This document shows, one piece after another, positions 9,348 through 18,347 of a stretch of 64,000 nt of DNA. This DNA comes from CAMCXT01 sp040403315. Lineage in GTDB: Bacteria; Bacteroidota; Bacteroidia; M30B66. The notes under the pieces are model-generated. The model saw nothing but the letters and a program-made list of their open reading frames with translations. It was not told the origin of the DNA and searched no databases. The stretch spans positions 876,979 to 940,978 of the forward strand of contig JBBAKX010000001.1 of assembly GCA_040403315.1 (NCBI GenBank), given 5' to 3'. Position 1 is the first letter of the stretch; each line of letters begins with the position of its first letter. Made by a program: the position numbers and the translations under genes.

Positions 9348-10300
9348 GGTTTTGCATTGAGTGCCGCATCAGTAGCCGCATCAAGTATCATAAAGGCAGT
9401 TTCTGCCATAGAGTTTTCTGTATCGAGAGTTGGATTTATTTCCACAATTTCAAAGCAACATACCTTGGGATTGCTACACAGACCGACCATTAATTCACGA
9501 GCTTCTTTTGCTCTAAGTCCATTAGGAACAGGGGTTCCAGTTCCCGTTGAAATTTTCGGATCGAGGCTGTCTACATCAAAAGACACATAAATGCGGTCGC
9601 AATGGGCGAGGTAGTCGAACGATTCAACAATAATTTCTTCAACACCTTTTTGGCGTAACTCTTTGGTGCTAATGTTTTTAACTTTATTTTTAGCTATCAA
9701 ATGATCTTCTTGAGATTCTGTGTCTCTCACTCCTATATATATGAGGTCGCGGTAATTGATTTTTGGCGATACCCCACCTGATTGTTTGAGCCTTTCCCAA
9801 AGTTCTATAGTTTTCTCATCAAGTTCATTGCTTTGAACTTCTAAATTGTCTTCAGCCAATGCAGTTGCAAGTGGCATTCCGTGCATATTTCCTGAAGGTG
9901 TTGTGAATGGCGAATGTAAGTCTGCATGTGCATCAATCCAGATTACACCAAGTATTTCTTCTGGAAATGCAGCTTTTATTCCTGCAATGGTTCCACCAGC
10001 TGTGCTGTGGTCTCCTGCCAAAACGATTGGGAATAATTGGTCCTTTTTAATGACTCTAGAAACTGCTTTGGCTAATCTTTCATAGATTTTAATGATACCT
10101 CTTATTCGCTTCGCATATTTAAACTTTACCTTCTCAAGTAGAAGCCAGTTCTCATCAACAACCTCTACAACTTCATGTCTTCTAAAGTAATCACTTTCTA
10201 AATCTATAGCTGCGATCTTCAAAGCATCTACCCCCAGACTGGCGCCACGGGTTCCTGCACCCAATTCCGAACGGACTAAAATAAGCCTAGCATTTCTCAT
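9344..10300 (-). CDS. rocF: Arginase-family ureohydrolase, probably arginase
   Basis: Predicted to hydrolyse L-arginine to ornithine and urea with a dinuclear Mn centre. Metal ligands are visible: His98 in AGDHS, DAHAD at 123-127, and the Asp pair in SFDVDSLDP. The SGNMHGMPL segment (136-144) is the guanidino-substrate loop of arginases rather than of agmatinases, which supports the arginase call. The GTGTPVPNGL motif matches the family C-terminal part. Position directly upstream of argS with ATGA overlap and divergent from arginine decarboxylase suggests joint control of arginine flux. An agmatinase activity cannot be ruled out from sequence alone. Confidence 0.85.
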   Translation of the reverse strand: MRNARLILVRSELGAGTRGASLGVDALKIAAIDLESDYFRRHEVVEVVDENWLLLEKVKFKYAKRIRGIIKIYERLAKAVSRVIKKDQLFPIVLAGDHSTAGGTIAGIKAAFPEEILGVIWIDAHADLHSPFTTPSGNMHGMPLATALAEDNLEVQSNELDEKTIELWERLKQSGGVSPKINYRDLIYIGVRDTESQEDHLIAKNKVKNISTKELRQKGVEEIIVESFDYLAHCDRIYVSFDVDSLDPKISTGTGTPVPNGLRAKEARELMVGLCSNPKVCCFEIVEINPTLDTENSMAETAFMILDAATDAALNAKP

Positions 10301-10348
10301 ATATCTGGTTTAGTTACATTTCTCTGATGATCGTATAAGTAACTTACT

Positions 10349-10356
10349 TACTTTTG
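10349..10356 (+). promoter_or_regulatory. Candidate -7 box of the arginine decarboxylase gene
   Basis: TACTTTTG matches TAnnTTTG exactly, 38 bases before the ATG at 10395, in the 94-base gap between divergent genes. No clear TTG at -33. Confidence 0.45.
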
Positions 10357-10394
10357 CAATACAAAATACTCAAACCCGTAAATTTTGCCCTTCA

Positions 10395-11807
10395 ATGGAT
10401 ATGAAAAACAAATACGAAGACCTGATAAAGCAGACTTTCGAGTTTCCACAGCCAGGTTTCGATGTTCAGGACAATGAGTTACATTTTAATGGCATTCCAC
10501 TGATGGATGTAATTGAACAGTACGGAACGCCCTTAAAAATCTCGTATTTGCCGAAAATCAGCGAACAGATTCAAAAGGCAAAAATAATGTTTAATGTGGG
10601 AATGGCAAAGGCCGACTACAAAGGCAAATACGTTTATTGCTATTGCACCAAAAGCTCACAGTTTTCATTTGTGTTAGAAGAGGTATTAAGCAATGATGTG
10701 CATATCGAAACTTCTTCGGCTTATGATATGCCCATTATAAAGGAATTAAATGCGCGTGGTTTATTGCCTAAAGACAAATATATCATTTGCAATGGCTACA
10801 AAAGACCGATGTATCAAGAGTTTATTGTGGAGTTGAAGAATGAAGGTTTCGAAAATCTGATACCTATTTTGGATTCGAAAAATGAAATCAATTACTACAA
10901 AGAACACCTAAAAGGACAAACTAAAATAGGCATTCGTATCGCCTCTGAAGAAGAGCCAACATTTGAGTTTTATTCATCAAGACTTGGAATTCGATACAAG
11001 GACATCCTTCAGTTTTATGAAGAACAAATTAAAACTGATTCAAGATTTGAGCTTAAAATGTTGCATTTCTTTATCAATTCAGGAATTCGCGACAATGTTT
11101 ATTACTGGAGTGAATTGTCGAAATGTTTGCAAGTTTATTGCGACCTTAAAAAGATTTGCCCTGAATTAGATTCACTCAATATTGGTGGTGGTTTACCTAT
11201 TAAAAACTCTCTCGCTTTTGAGTTCGATTACGAATATATGGTCGAAGAAATCATTCGTCAGATCAAGGCATTCTGCAACCAGCAAGGCGTTGATGAGCCT
11301 AATATATTCACCGAATTTGGCTCTTTCACAGTCGGAGAAAGTGGAGCAACTTTGTTTTCAATCATCGATTTAAAGCAACAAAACGATACAGAAAGCTGGT
11401 ATATGATCGATAGTTCATTTATTACCACACTTCCTGATACTTGGGGGATTAATCAACGTTTTATTTTGCTCGCCATCAACCATTGGAACACAGAATACAA
11501 ACGAGTCAATTTGGGTGGATTAACATGCGACTCGCTCGATTATTACAACGCAGAGGCACATATTTCGCAAGTCTTTCTCCCCAAAGTGGAAGAGGATGAA
11601 ATTTTGACAAATCCTCTTTATATTGGTTTCTTTCACACAGGAGCATACCAAGAATCTCTGGGAGGTTATGGCGGAATACAACATTGCTTGATTCCTGCAC
11701 CAAAGCATGTGATTATTTCGAAAGATGAAAATGGAGATCTAAGCACTTATATCTTTGGAAAGGAACAAAGCTATAAGTCGATGCTAAAGACGCTTGGTTA
11801 TTATTAA
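10395..11807 (+). CDS. Arginine decarboxylase, short Bacteroidota type (fold-III PLP enzyme)
   Basis: Predicted to make agmatine from arginine, the entry to polyamine synthesis. The 470-residue product is an alanine-racemase-fold decarboxylase: YCYCTKSS carries the presumed PLP lysine (Lys86), IETSSAYD and ICNGYK are barrel strands, IGIRIASEEEP and GGGLPI are phosphate-binding elements, and the C-terminal barrel has LGGLTCDSLD and FHTGAYQESLGGYGG. It is shorter than the 630-residue SpeA of Enterobacteria and lacks its inserts, but agrees with the ~465-residue enzyme I know from Flavobacteria. ATG 10395 is used; a second ATG lies two codons on. Divergent from arginase-argS. Confidence 0.82.
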   Translation: MDMKNKYEDLIKQTFEFPQPGFDVQDNELHFNGIPLMDVIEQYGTPLKISYLPKISEQIQKAKIMFNVGMAKADYKGKYVYCYCTKSSQFSFVLEEVLSNDVHIETSSAYDMPIIKELNARGLLPKDKYIICNGYKRPMYQEFIVELKNEGFENLIPILDSKNEINYYKEHLKGQTKIGIRIASEEEPTFEFYSSRLGIRYKDILQFYEEQIKTDSRFELKMLHFFINSGIRDNVYYWSELSKCLQVYCDLKKICPELDSLNIGGGLPIKNSLAFEFDYEYMVEEIIRQIKAFCNQQGVDEPNIFTEFGSFTVGESGATLFSIIDLKQQNDTESWYMIDSSFITTLPDTWGINQRFILLAINHWNTEYKRVNLGGLTCDSLDYYNAEAHISQVFLPKVEEDEILTNPLYIGFFHTGAYQESLGGYGGIQHCLIPAPKHVIISKDENGDLSTYIFGKEQSYKSMLKTLGYY

Positions 11808-11814
11808 TCTGCGG

Positions 11815-12476
11815 ATGATGAAACCAGCAATAGTTTTCTTGGTTTTTATCCTTTCCACAGTCTCTTCAATTGCACAAACTTTCGAGGGAAGGATTGTATA
11901 CAAAATCAACATCAAAGGTGATTTTTCACCCCAAGAAAAAATGATTCTTCCAAGTGAAGCAAAGTTGTATTCTAAAGGAGACAATTCACGAATGGAGATG
12001 AGTTTGGGCTTAGGGATGAGTACAACTACCATTTCTAATTTAAAAACCGGAGACGCGATCTCTTTGATGAATTTTTTAGGCTCAAAGTATGCAATGGAAT
12101 CGAAAGGATTAGATGAAAATCGTGAGGAGTATTTGAAGAATGCCAAGCTCAATTTAACCAACTAAAGCAAATCAATTGCCGGGTATACATGCAAAAAAGC
12201 AATTGTCAGCTATGCTGATCCACAATCTAAAACTTCAACCGATATAGAAGTTTGGTTCACCAAAGAATTGAATTTCAACAATGATTTTGTGAAAGGACCG
12301 TTTCAGAAAATTGAGGGTGCAATGCTTGAATTCAATTTGTTACAGCAAGGTATCAATATGAATTTTCAAGCCACCTTAGTGAGTTTAGAAAAGTAAACGA
12401 TAAGCAATTTGAAGTGCCAGATGGGTACAAGAAATTGACTCAAGAAGAATTGATGAAAGTGATGGGTGGAAAGTAA
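11815..12476 (+). pseudogene. Broken DUF4412-type periplasmic protein (nonsense plus frameshift)
   Basis: The frame opens at ATG 11815 (or 11818) with a signal peptide (MKPAIVFLVFILSTVSSIAQ) followed by TFEGRIVYKI, as in DUF4412 proteins. A TAA at 12163-12165 interrupts it, yet the same frame continues with recognisable family sequence: SIAGYTCKKAIVSYADPQ, then EVWFTKEL and GAMLEFNL. A second stop after VSLEK (12393-12395) is bypassed in another frame by KVNDKQFEVPDGYKKLTQEE, ending at TAA 12474-12476. The switch sits at a GAAAAG run where one extra A would restore the frame. Two independent lesions point to a decaying gene, unless they are sequence errors. A terminator follows 25 bases later. 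Confidence 0.8.
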
Positions 12477-12500
12477 TTTTTACTGTTGATAAAACTGTAG

Positions 12501-12526
12501 AAAAGCCTTCACTCGAAGGCTTTTTT
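12501..12526 (+). terminator. Rho-independent terminator
   Basis: AAAAGCCTTC (12501-12510) pairs perfectly with GAAGGCTTTT (12515-12524) around a 4-base loop, with T-run to 12526. It ends the DUF4412 remnant transcript and separates it from ftsK. Confidence 0.85.
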
Positions 12527-12536
12527 CATGTCTGTA

Positions 12537-12559
12537 TGTAACGAATTTTGTACGTTACA
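12537..12559. promoter_or_regulatory. 7-bp perfect inverted repeat in the ftsK upstream region, candidate operator
   Basis: TGTAACG (12537-12543) and CGTTACA (12553-12559) flank a 9-base A+T-rich spacer that contains AATTTTG, a near match to the -7 box. The element lies 20 bases before the chosen ftsK ATG. A dyad over a promoter fits a regulator-binding site; there is no T-run, so it is not a terminator. No regulator is identified. Confidence 0.35.
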
Positions 12560-12578
12560 GAATAATCCAATCAAACTT

Positions 12579-15161
12579 ATGGCTATAAAGGCAAACAGAC
12601 TAAAATCGGAGGGAACTGAGCCAGCGCCGGATTCTAGCAAAAAGTCTGGAAATGGGTCAGCTAAGTCTGGCAAGCCAAAGTCGCCATCAACCAGCTTCTT
12701 GGATATTTTTCGCTCCGAAAGATTCGTGAGAATTACCGGGCTCTTCTTGCTTTTATTTTCACTCTTTTTGCTTTTCGCTTTCGTGTCTCACTTGTTTAAT
12801 TGGCGCCACGACTTCGATAAGGTAAGTGATGTGCCTTGGTTCGATTTAATGTCGGACAATAAAACTGAAGTAAGCAACAGGATGGGAGAAATTGGCGCAC
12901 TGATGTCCTATTTCTTTATCCACCAGTGGTTTGGCATTTCTGCTATCCTCATTCCATTTTATGCTTTCTTGTTGGCCTTTAGAATGTTTTTTAATATTTC
13001 ACTACTTCCCATGTGGAGGACCTTTACATATTCACTTTTCACTTTAATCTTTGTTTCCGTTACTTGCGCATTGCTTTTCAACGAAGATCTAATGTATGGT
13101 GGATTTGGATTTCATTTGTTCGATTATATCAGGTCGATTTTAGGTGTTCCTGGGGTTGTACTAATATTGATTTTTTCTCTAGTTGTTTTCTTGATGTTGG
13201 CATTTGATTTTAACTTCAAACTGCCGGCGAAAGCTGTTTTAAGCTCAGATCATTCGATTCATGAAATGCCTCAAGCTGCGGCAGGAAATAAAATGCGCGG
13301 TGGTTTGTTCGGAAAGAAAGATGAAGTTGAAGAGGATTTAGCTGAAGAGGATGAAATTACCGATGATGACGAACTAGAAGAAGATGAACAGCCATGGGTC
13401 GATGAGGTTCCTGAGTCTATTGAGTTGACTGCAACCGGGAAGGCAGTTTCTGCGTCTGCGAATGCCGGAGCTATGCCAACCTTGGAAATCAATATGCCTG
13501 ATTTTCAAGACGAGCCGGAGGAAGAAATTCTTCAACAAAACGATCCAGAGCCCATTGCATTATCTGAACCTACTACGCTAACCGAAGAGGATAAAGAAAG
13601 AATGAACCTTACGGCCGTTCTTGGAGAAAACCAAGAATTCGATTTAGGCGATTACGATCCAACTCTAGATCTTTCTTCTTATCAATATCCAGGAGCCGAT
13701 TTGCTAGAAAACCATGGATCCAATAAGGCCAAAGTTGATAAGGCTGAATTGGAGGCAAACTCAAATCGCATCATCGAAACGCTAAAGAGTTACAATATTG
13801 AAATTGCGAAGATTAGCGCGAGCGTCGGACCAACTGTAACCTTGTACGAAATTATTCCTGCAGCGGGTGTTAGGATTTCAAAGATTAAAAATCTTGAAGA
13901 CGATATTGCACTCAGCCTTTCCGCATTGGGAATCAGGATTATCGCACCAATGCCAGGAAAAGGCACCATTGGAATTGAAGTACCTAATCAGAATCCTGAA
14001 ATTGTTGCAATGAAGACGCTCATCACTAGTGAGAAATTCATGAATACGACCATGGATTTACCTGTTGCACTTGGAAAAACAATTTCAAACGAGAACTTCG
14101 TTGCCGACCTCGCAAAAATGCCTCACTTGCTCATGGCAGGTGCTACTGGACAAGGAAAATCAGTGGGATTGAATGCTATTCTTGTTTCGCTGCTTTATAA
14201 AAAACACCCCTCACAAATCAAGTTCGTGCTTGTTGATCCGAAGAAAGTAGAACTTACTTTATTCAATAAAATTGAACGGCACTTTTTGGCAAAGCTGCCA
14301 AACAATGAGGATGCGATTATTACCGATGTGAAAAAGGTAGTTTACACCCTCAATTCCTTGTGCGTACTGATGGATCAACGATATGAGTTGTTGAAGTTGG
14401 CCATGGTGAGGAACATCAAAGAGTACAATGCTAAGTTCCTGGGTAGAAAGCTCAACCCAAAACTCGGTCACCACTACATGCCTTACATCGTTTTGGTTGT
14501 AGATGAGTTTGCTGATTTGATTATGACAGCGGGTAAGGAAGTAGAGCTTCCAATTGCTCGATTGGCTCAGTTGGCTCGTGCAATCGGAATTCACTTGATC
14601 ATTGCAACCCAGCGTCCTTCAGTAAATATTATTACGGGAACGATCAAAGCCAATTTCCCGGCACGTATAGCTTTCCGAGTAACTTCTAAAATCGATTCAA
14701 GAACAATTCTTGATTCGGGTGGAGCCGACCAGTTGATTGGTCGAGGAGATATGTTGTTTTCAACAGGCAGCGACTTGATACGTCTTCAATGTCCATTTGT
14801 TGATACTCCTGAAGTTGATAAGATTTGTGATTTTATTGGTGGACAAAGAGGCTATCCATCAGCATTCATTCTCCCAGAATACATCGACGAAAATGCCGAA
14901 CATGAAGATGATTTTGACATTGGCGACCGAGATTCTATGTTCGAAGATGCGGCTAAAATTGTGGTAAATCATCAGCAAGGTTCAGCCTCTTTGCTACAGC
15001 GAAAGCTGAAACTTGGCTACAATCGTGCAGGTCGGATTGTAGATCAATTAGAAAAAGCTGGAATTATCGGGCCATTCGAGGGAAGTAAAGCACGAAAAGT
15101 TTTGTTTAGCGATATTACTTCACTGGAACAGTTTTTGAAAAGTCAGAATAACGATCTTTGA
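12579..15161 (+). CDS. ftsK: DNA translocase FtsK/SpoIIIE
   Basis: Septal ATP-driven DNA pump that resolves chromosome dimers and clears DNA from the closing septum. I start at ATG 12579 (MAIKANRLK): an upstream in-frame ATG at 12528 directly follows the previous terminator and would place the probable promoter inside the gene. Product 860 aa: lysine/serine-rich N-terminus, four membrane helices between about residues 45 and 210, an acidic linker, then the motor with Walker A GATGQGKS near 520 and VLVVDEFADLIM as Walker B. A C-terminal winged-helix gamma domain follows (QGSASLLQRKLKLGYNRAGR), which reads polar DNA motifs. lolA follows after four bases. Confidence 0.96.
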   Translation: MAIKANRLKSEGTEPAPDSSKKSGNGSAKSGKPKSPSTSFLDIFRSERFVRITGLFLLLFSLFLLFAFVSHLFNWRHDFDKVSDVPWFDLMSDNKTEVSNRMGEIGALMSYFFIHQWFGISAILIPFYAFLLAFRMFFNISLLPMWRTFTYSLFTLIFVSVTCALLFNEDLMYGGFGFHLFDYIRSILGVPGVVLILIFSLVVFLMLAFDFNFKLPAKAVLSSDHSIHEMPQAAAGNKMRGGLFGKKDEVEEDLAEEDEITDDDELEEDEQPWVDEVPESIELTATGKAVSASANAGAMPTLEINMPDFQDEPEEEILQQNDPEPIALSEPTTLTEEDKERMNLTAVLGENQEFDLGDYDPTLDLSSYQYPGADLLENHGSNKAKVDKAELEANSNRIIETLKSYNIEIAKISASVGPTVTLYEIIPAAGVRISKIKNLEDDIALSLSALGIRIIAPMPGKGTIGIEVPNQNPEIVAMKTLITSEKFMNTTMDLPVALGKTISNENFVADLAKMPHLLMAGATGQGKSVGLNAILVSLLYKKHPSQIKFVLVDPKKVELTLFNKIERHFLAKLPNNEDAIITDVKKVVYTLNSLCVLMDQRYELLKLAMVRNIKEYNAKFLGRKLNPKLGHHYMPYIVLVVDEFADLIMTAGKEVELPIARLAQLARAIGIHLIIATQRPSVNIITGTIKANFPARIAFRVTSKIDSRTILDSGGADQLIGRGDMLFSTGSDLIRLQCPFVDTPEVDKICDFIGGQRGYPSAFILPEYIDENAEHEDDFDIGDRDSMFEDAAKIVVNHQQGSASLLQRKLKLGYNRAGRIVDQLEKAGIIGPFEGSKARKVLFSDITSLEQFLKSQNNDL

Positions 15162-15165
15162 TGCC

Positions 15166-15813
15166 ATGAAAAATAATCTCATTCTTTGTTTTCTATTGTT
15201 TATTTCTGCCGGTCTAATTAATGCTCAGCAGGATAAGAAAGCCAAGCAAATACTCGATAAATTGAGCGCTAAGACACGCTCTTACAGTGCAATTAAAGCT
15301 GATTTTTCGTATTCACTTGTAAACAAGGATCGAAAAATCAACAAAGTTCAAAACTGGAAGTTGTGGCTCAAAGGCGACAATTACCGACTTGATATGGGAG
15401 ATCAATTATTGATCAGCGATGGTAAAGTTGTGTGGAAAGTCTTAAAAGCCGATAAAGAGGTAGAAATCAGTTTACCGACTTCTGGCGAGGATGCTTTAAA
15501 TCCTAAAAATGTATTCACGATGTACGAGAAGGGATTTAAAAACAAATACATCAAAGAAGGTAAAGTTGGAACAAAAGCGGTACACATTATTGAATTGTAT
15601 CCTCTAATACCCAAAACGAAAGACTATAATACCATTCGACTTTATATTGATAAAGCACAAATTCAGGTGATTAAGTCTGAAATTGTAGGGAATAACGGAA
15701 ACCTTTATACATACGATATCAAAAAGTTTACGGTAAACGAAACAGCAGCAGCAGGATTTTTCACTTTTAGCAAAACTGAATTTCCAGGCTTCGAAGTAAA
15801 CGATTTGAGATAA
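15166..15813 (+). CDS. lolA: Outer-membrane lipoprotein carrier LolA
   Basis: Periplasmic chaperone that ferries lipoproteins from the inner to the outer membrane. The 215-residue product has a signal peptide (MKNNLILCFLLFISAGLINA) and the LolA beta-fold pattern: AKQILDKLSAKTRSYSAIKADFSYS, GDNYRLDM, ISDGKVVWK, and a C-terminal FTFSKTEFPGFEVNDLR. It begins four bases after the ftsK stop, an arrangement often seen in Bacteroidota, so it is co-transcribed. It converges on hemF with a 15-base gap. Confidence 0.92.
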   Translation: MKNNLILCFLLFISAGLINAQQDKKAKQILDKLSAKTRSYSAIKADFSYSLVNKDRKINKVQNWKLWLKGDNYRLDMGDQLLISDGKVVWKVLKADKEVEISLPTSGEDALNPKNVFTMYEKGFKNKYIKEGKVGTKAVHIIELYPLIPKTKDYNTIRLYIDKAQIQVIKSEIVGNNGNLYTYDIKKFTVNETAAAGFFTFSKTEFPGFEVNDLR

Positions 15814-15828
15814 CTGGAATTCAGTTTA

Positions 15829-16722
15829 TTAAGCCCACTGCAACCCTTTCTTCAAAAGAGATAGGGTTTTTTCTTCTGGTGAACCAGCCTCTATTTGAAA
15901 GTCATAAGTCCAATTCGCTTGGTTAGGAAGACTCATCAAAATCGATTCTGTTCTTCCTCCGGTTTCTAGTCCAAACCTAGTACCTCGATCATACACCAAA
16001 TTAAATTCAACATATCGACCTCTGCGAAGAAGTTGCCAGTTTCGTTGCTTTTCATCGTAGGTTAAATGATGCAAATCGGACATGAATTTTGTGTAAACAG
16101 GCGCGAAAGTTCTGCCAACATCTAACACGAAATTGAACAACTCTTCTTTGGTTAACCCTCTTGTTTCCTGATTCAATCGATCGAAGAATATTCCGCCAAT
16201 TCCGCGGGTTTCATCTCTGTGTTTGATAAAGAAATAATCATCGGCCCAGACTTTAAATTCTGGATAAAAATCAGGATTGTGTTTATCGCAAGTGTTTTTT
16301 AGTGCTTGATGGAAAGTTCTGGCTTGGTCTTCCTGAATATAGTGAGGGGTTAAATCAATGCCTCCACCGAACCAATATGCGCCTCCATCCATCTCGAAAT
16401 ATCTGATGTTCATGTGGATAATTGGCACCATTGGATTGTTGGGGTGCAATACAATAGAAACACCTGTGGCGAAAAAAATGCCTGGTTCAACTCCCAACGA
16501 TTTTGCTGCTTGCGGGTTTAAAGGGCCTTCAACGGCAGAAAAATTTACGCCACCCTTTTCTATGATTTTTCCATTTTCAACAATAGATGACAATCCGCCC
16601 CCACCTTCTTCTCGTTGCCACTCATCAAATCTAAATTTTCCAATACCATCAGTGGCTTCAAGGCTAGAAATAATATCGAGCTGAAGCTTTTTGAAGGCCT
16701 CTTCAATCTGTACTTTATTCAT
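15829..16722 (-). CDS. hemF: Oxygen-dependent coproporphyrinogen III oxidase
   Basis: Oxidative decarboxylation of coproporphyrinogen III to protoporphyrinogen IX in haem synthesis, using O2. The 297-residue product shows REEGGGG, VSIVLHPNNPMVPIIHMNIRYFE, WFGGGIDLTPHY, RGIGGIFFD, GRYVEFNLVYDRGTRFGL and GGRTESILMSLP, all diagnostic of HemF. I start at ATG 16722 (MNKVQIEE), two bases after the stop of the upstream gene; a TTG two codons earlier overlaps that stop. Third gene of the minus-strand run guaA-LysM protein-hemF. Confidence 0.96.
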   Translation of the reverse strand: MNKVQIEEAFKKLQLDIISSLEATDGIGKFRFDEWQREEGGGGLSSIVENGKIIEKGGVNFSAVEGPLNPQAAKSLGVEPGIFFATGVSIVLHPNNPMVPIIHMNIRYFEMDGGAYWFGGGIDLTPHYIQEDQARTFHQALKNTCDKHNPDFYPEFKVWADDYFFIKHRDETRGIGGIFFDRLNQETRGLTKEELFNFVLDVGRTFAPVYTKFMSDLHHLTYDEKQRNWQLLRRGRYVEFNLVYDRGTRFGLETGGRTESILMSLPNQANWTYDFQIEAGSPEEKTLSLLKKGLQWA

Positions 16723-16724
16723 TT

Positions 16725-18347
16725 TCAATTCAATTTCTTGGAAACAAAATCGTCAAGCTGAAGCACATTTACATACTTGTTTTCCAAGCCATTCCCTTTT
16801 CCAGATCTTCTAAAAACATAGCAAGAGTTTAATCCACATTGAATCTCTAATGTTTCTAAACATGAGAGATCAATTTTTTCAAACTTGGTTAATGCGTCGG
16901 CGAAAAACAATGTCGCATCAAAGCCTTGAAATGCATAATTTGTAGGTTCTGCTTTAAATTCATCTCTGAATTTTTTCTGGAACGATTTAGATTTCGTTGA
17001 AATTAAGTCGACTTTAGTTGGTGCTGCGTAGATGAAATTCAAGTTGTTTAAGTGGTCGAATTCAATATTTTCATATCCATTCCAATCGTTTAAACCAACC
17101 AAAGTGATGCGTTTGCCAAGTCGATTATTACTCAATCTCGCGATTGCATCTATTACTTGAACCTGAACGGTAGTTGGGAAAATGATAATATTTTCGCTGG
17201 ATTCATCAAGACTGCTCACCAAGTCGTTTACGCCAGAATAGGTTACTTCCTTGTATTTCCCGTCGGGCAAATTTTCTTCACTTTTGAAAATTTGTGCGAT
17301 CCAATTTGCCGCGTCTTGATCCTTTGCATTAGAATTCCTGATGAGTGTAAAGTTTGCCGATTTTTTTTCTTTCAGCATAAATCTGCTCAACTCTTCAAGT
17401 AGGGTCTGCTGATCAGGGGTGATTTTGATCGCATTTGGTGCATTTTCTAAAATGGCATCGCTCTGGGAAAAAGGCGACACAATAGGAATACCCTTCTTGT
17501 TTGCATATCCTGATACCATTTTAAAGTCGGATGCATACAGTGGACCTATGATCAAGTCGGATTCCTGAAAATCAGGCTTTTCAAGTATTCTTGATATGGC
17601 ATTTGAATCAGCTTGTGTGTCAAAAATTCTTGCTTCAATCGAGAAACCAGCTTGCTTTAGAGAATCCAATGCTAGTTTGCAACCGCTGTAGAAGTCCAAT
17701 CCGATTTTGCTTTTAGAATTCATCTCTTCTCCCGAGGCGAAAAATGGCAATAAGAAAGCAACTTTAATCGACCTACTCGAGCCCTTAGGTCTTTCTTTAC
17801 ATATTACTTTTGAAACTTCTGGAACAAGCGATTTTAATGTTTCTGTAGTTTCTGGTTCAGCCTCTTTGTTAATCTGCTGTTCGGCTTTTTCGGGTTGCTT
17901 TCCGCCCGACTTCGGGTTGATTCTCAATACTGTTCCAACCTTAAGTCCTGCCCTAGATTCTGGATTTTGCTGAAAAAGTTCATCAGCAGTGAGTCCATAT
18001 TTTTTAGCAATACTAAATGCCGTTTCACCAGCTTTAACTGAATATTCGATACTGGCATTTCGCTTCGGACTTTCGCTTTTTCCAGCAGATTCAATAAAAC
18101 CTACAGGGATTTTGATCACCATGCCTGTTTTTAAACCGTTGATCAACGCTGGATTAATTGCAATCAGTGTATCCTGTGGTGTGTTAGTTTCCTTAGAAAG
18201 CGAATAAAGCGTTTTGCCTTTTTGGATTTTTACATACTTAATCTTTCTGCCATTCCATTCATACACACGACTAGTATCTTGCTGAGAATAAGTGTAGTTC
18301 GTTAAAAACGAAGTGAAGGCGAGCAGTAAAATCAGATTTTTTATCAT
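16725..18347 (-). CDS. Exported LysM protein with a periplasmic ligand-binding fold
   Basis: The product has a signal peptide (MIKNLILLLAFTSFLTNYTYS), two LysM peptidoglycan-binding modules (about residues 30-76 and 98-145, each with GKTLYSLSKE or GETAFSIAKKYG), a Glu/Thr-rich linker, and from about 195 a type-I periplasmic-binding fold (KVAFLLPFFASG, DLIIGPLYASDFKMVS, IPIVSPFS, NYAFQGFDATLFF) as in branched-chain amino acid receptors and LivJ/LpoA-like proteins. It may sense or modulate cell-wall synthesis; that is inference from the architecture. I start at ATG 18347, which forms an ATGA overlap with the guaA stop; an ATG two codons upstream is possible. Confidence 0.85.
   Translation of the reverse strand: MIKNLILLLAFTSFLTNYTYSQQDTSRVYEWNGRKIKYVKIQKGKTLYSLSKETNTPQDTLIAINPALINGLKTGMVIKIPVGFIESAGKSESPKRNASIEYSVKAGETAFSIAKKYGLTADELFQQNPESRAGLKVGTVLRINPKSGGKQPEKAEQQINKEAEPETTETLKSLVPEVSKVICKERPKGSSRSIKVAFLLPFFASGEEMNSKSKIGLDFYSGCKLALDSLKQAGFSIEARIFDTQADSNAISRILEKPDFQESDLIIGPLYASDFKMVSGYANKKGIPIVSPFSQSDAILENAPNAIKITPDQQTLLEELSRFMLKEKKSANFTLIRNSNAKDQDAANWIAQIFKSEENLPDGKYKEVTYSGVNDLVSSLDESSENIIIFPTTVQVQVIDAIARLSNNRLGKRITLVGLNDWNGYENIEFDHLNNLNFIYAAPTKVDLISTKSKSFQKKFRDEFKAEPTNYAFQGFDATLFFADALTKFEKIDLSCLETLEIQCGLNSCYVFRRSGKGNGLENKYVNVLQLDDFVSKKLN

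Noticed and set aside
11784..12161. A 125-codon open frame on the minus strand opposite the broken DUF4412 gene
   Set aside because: It has no family features and is fully antisense to sequence that still reads as a recognisable secreted protein, so it is a shadow.
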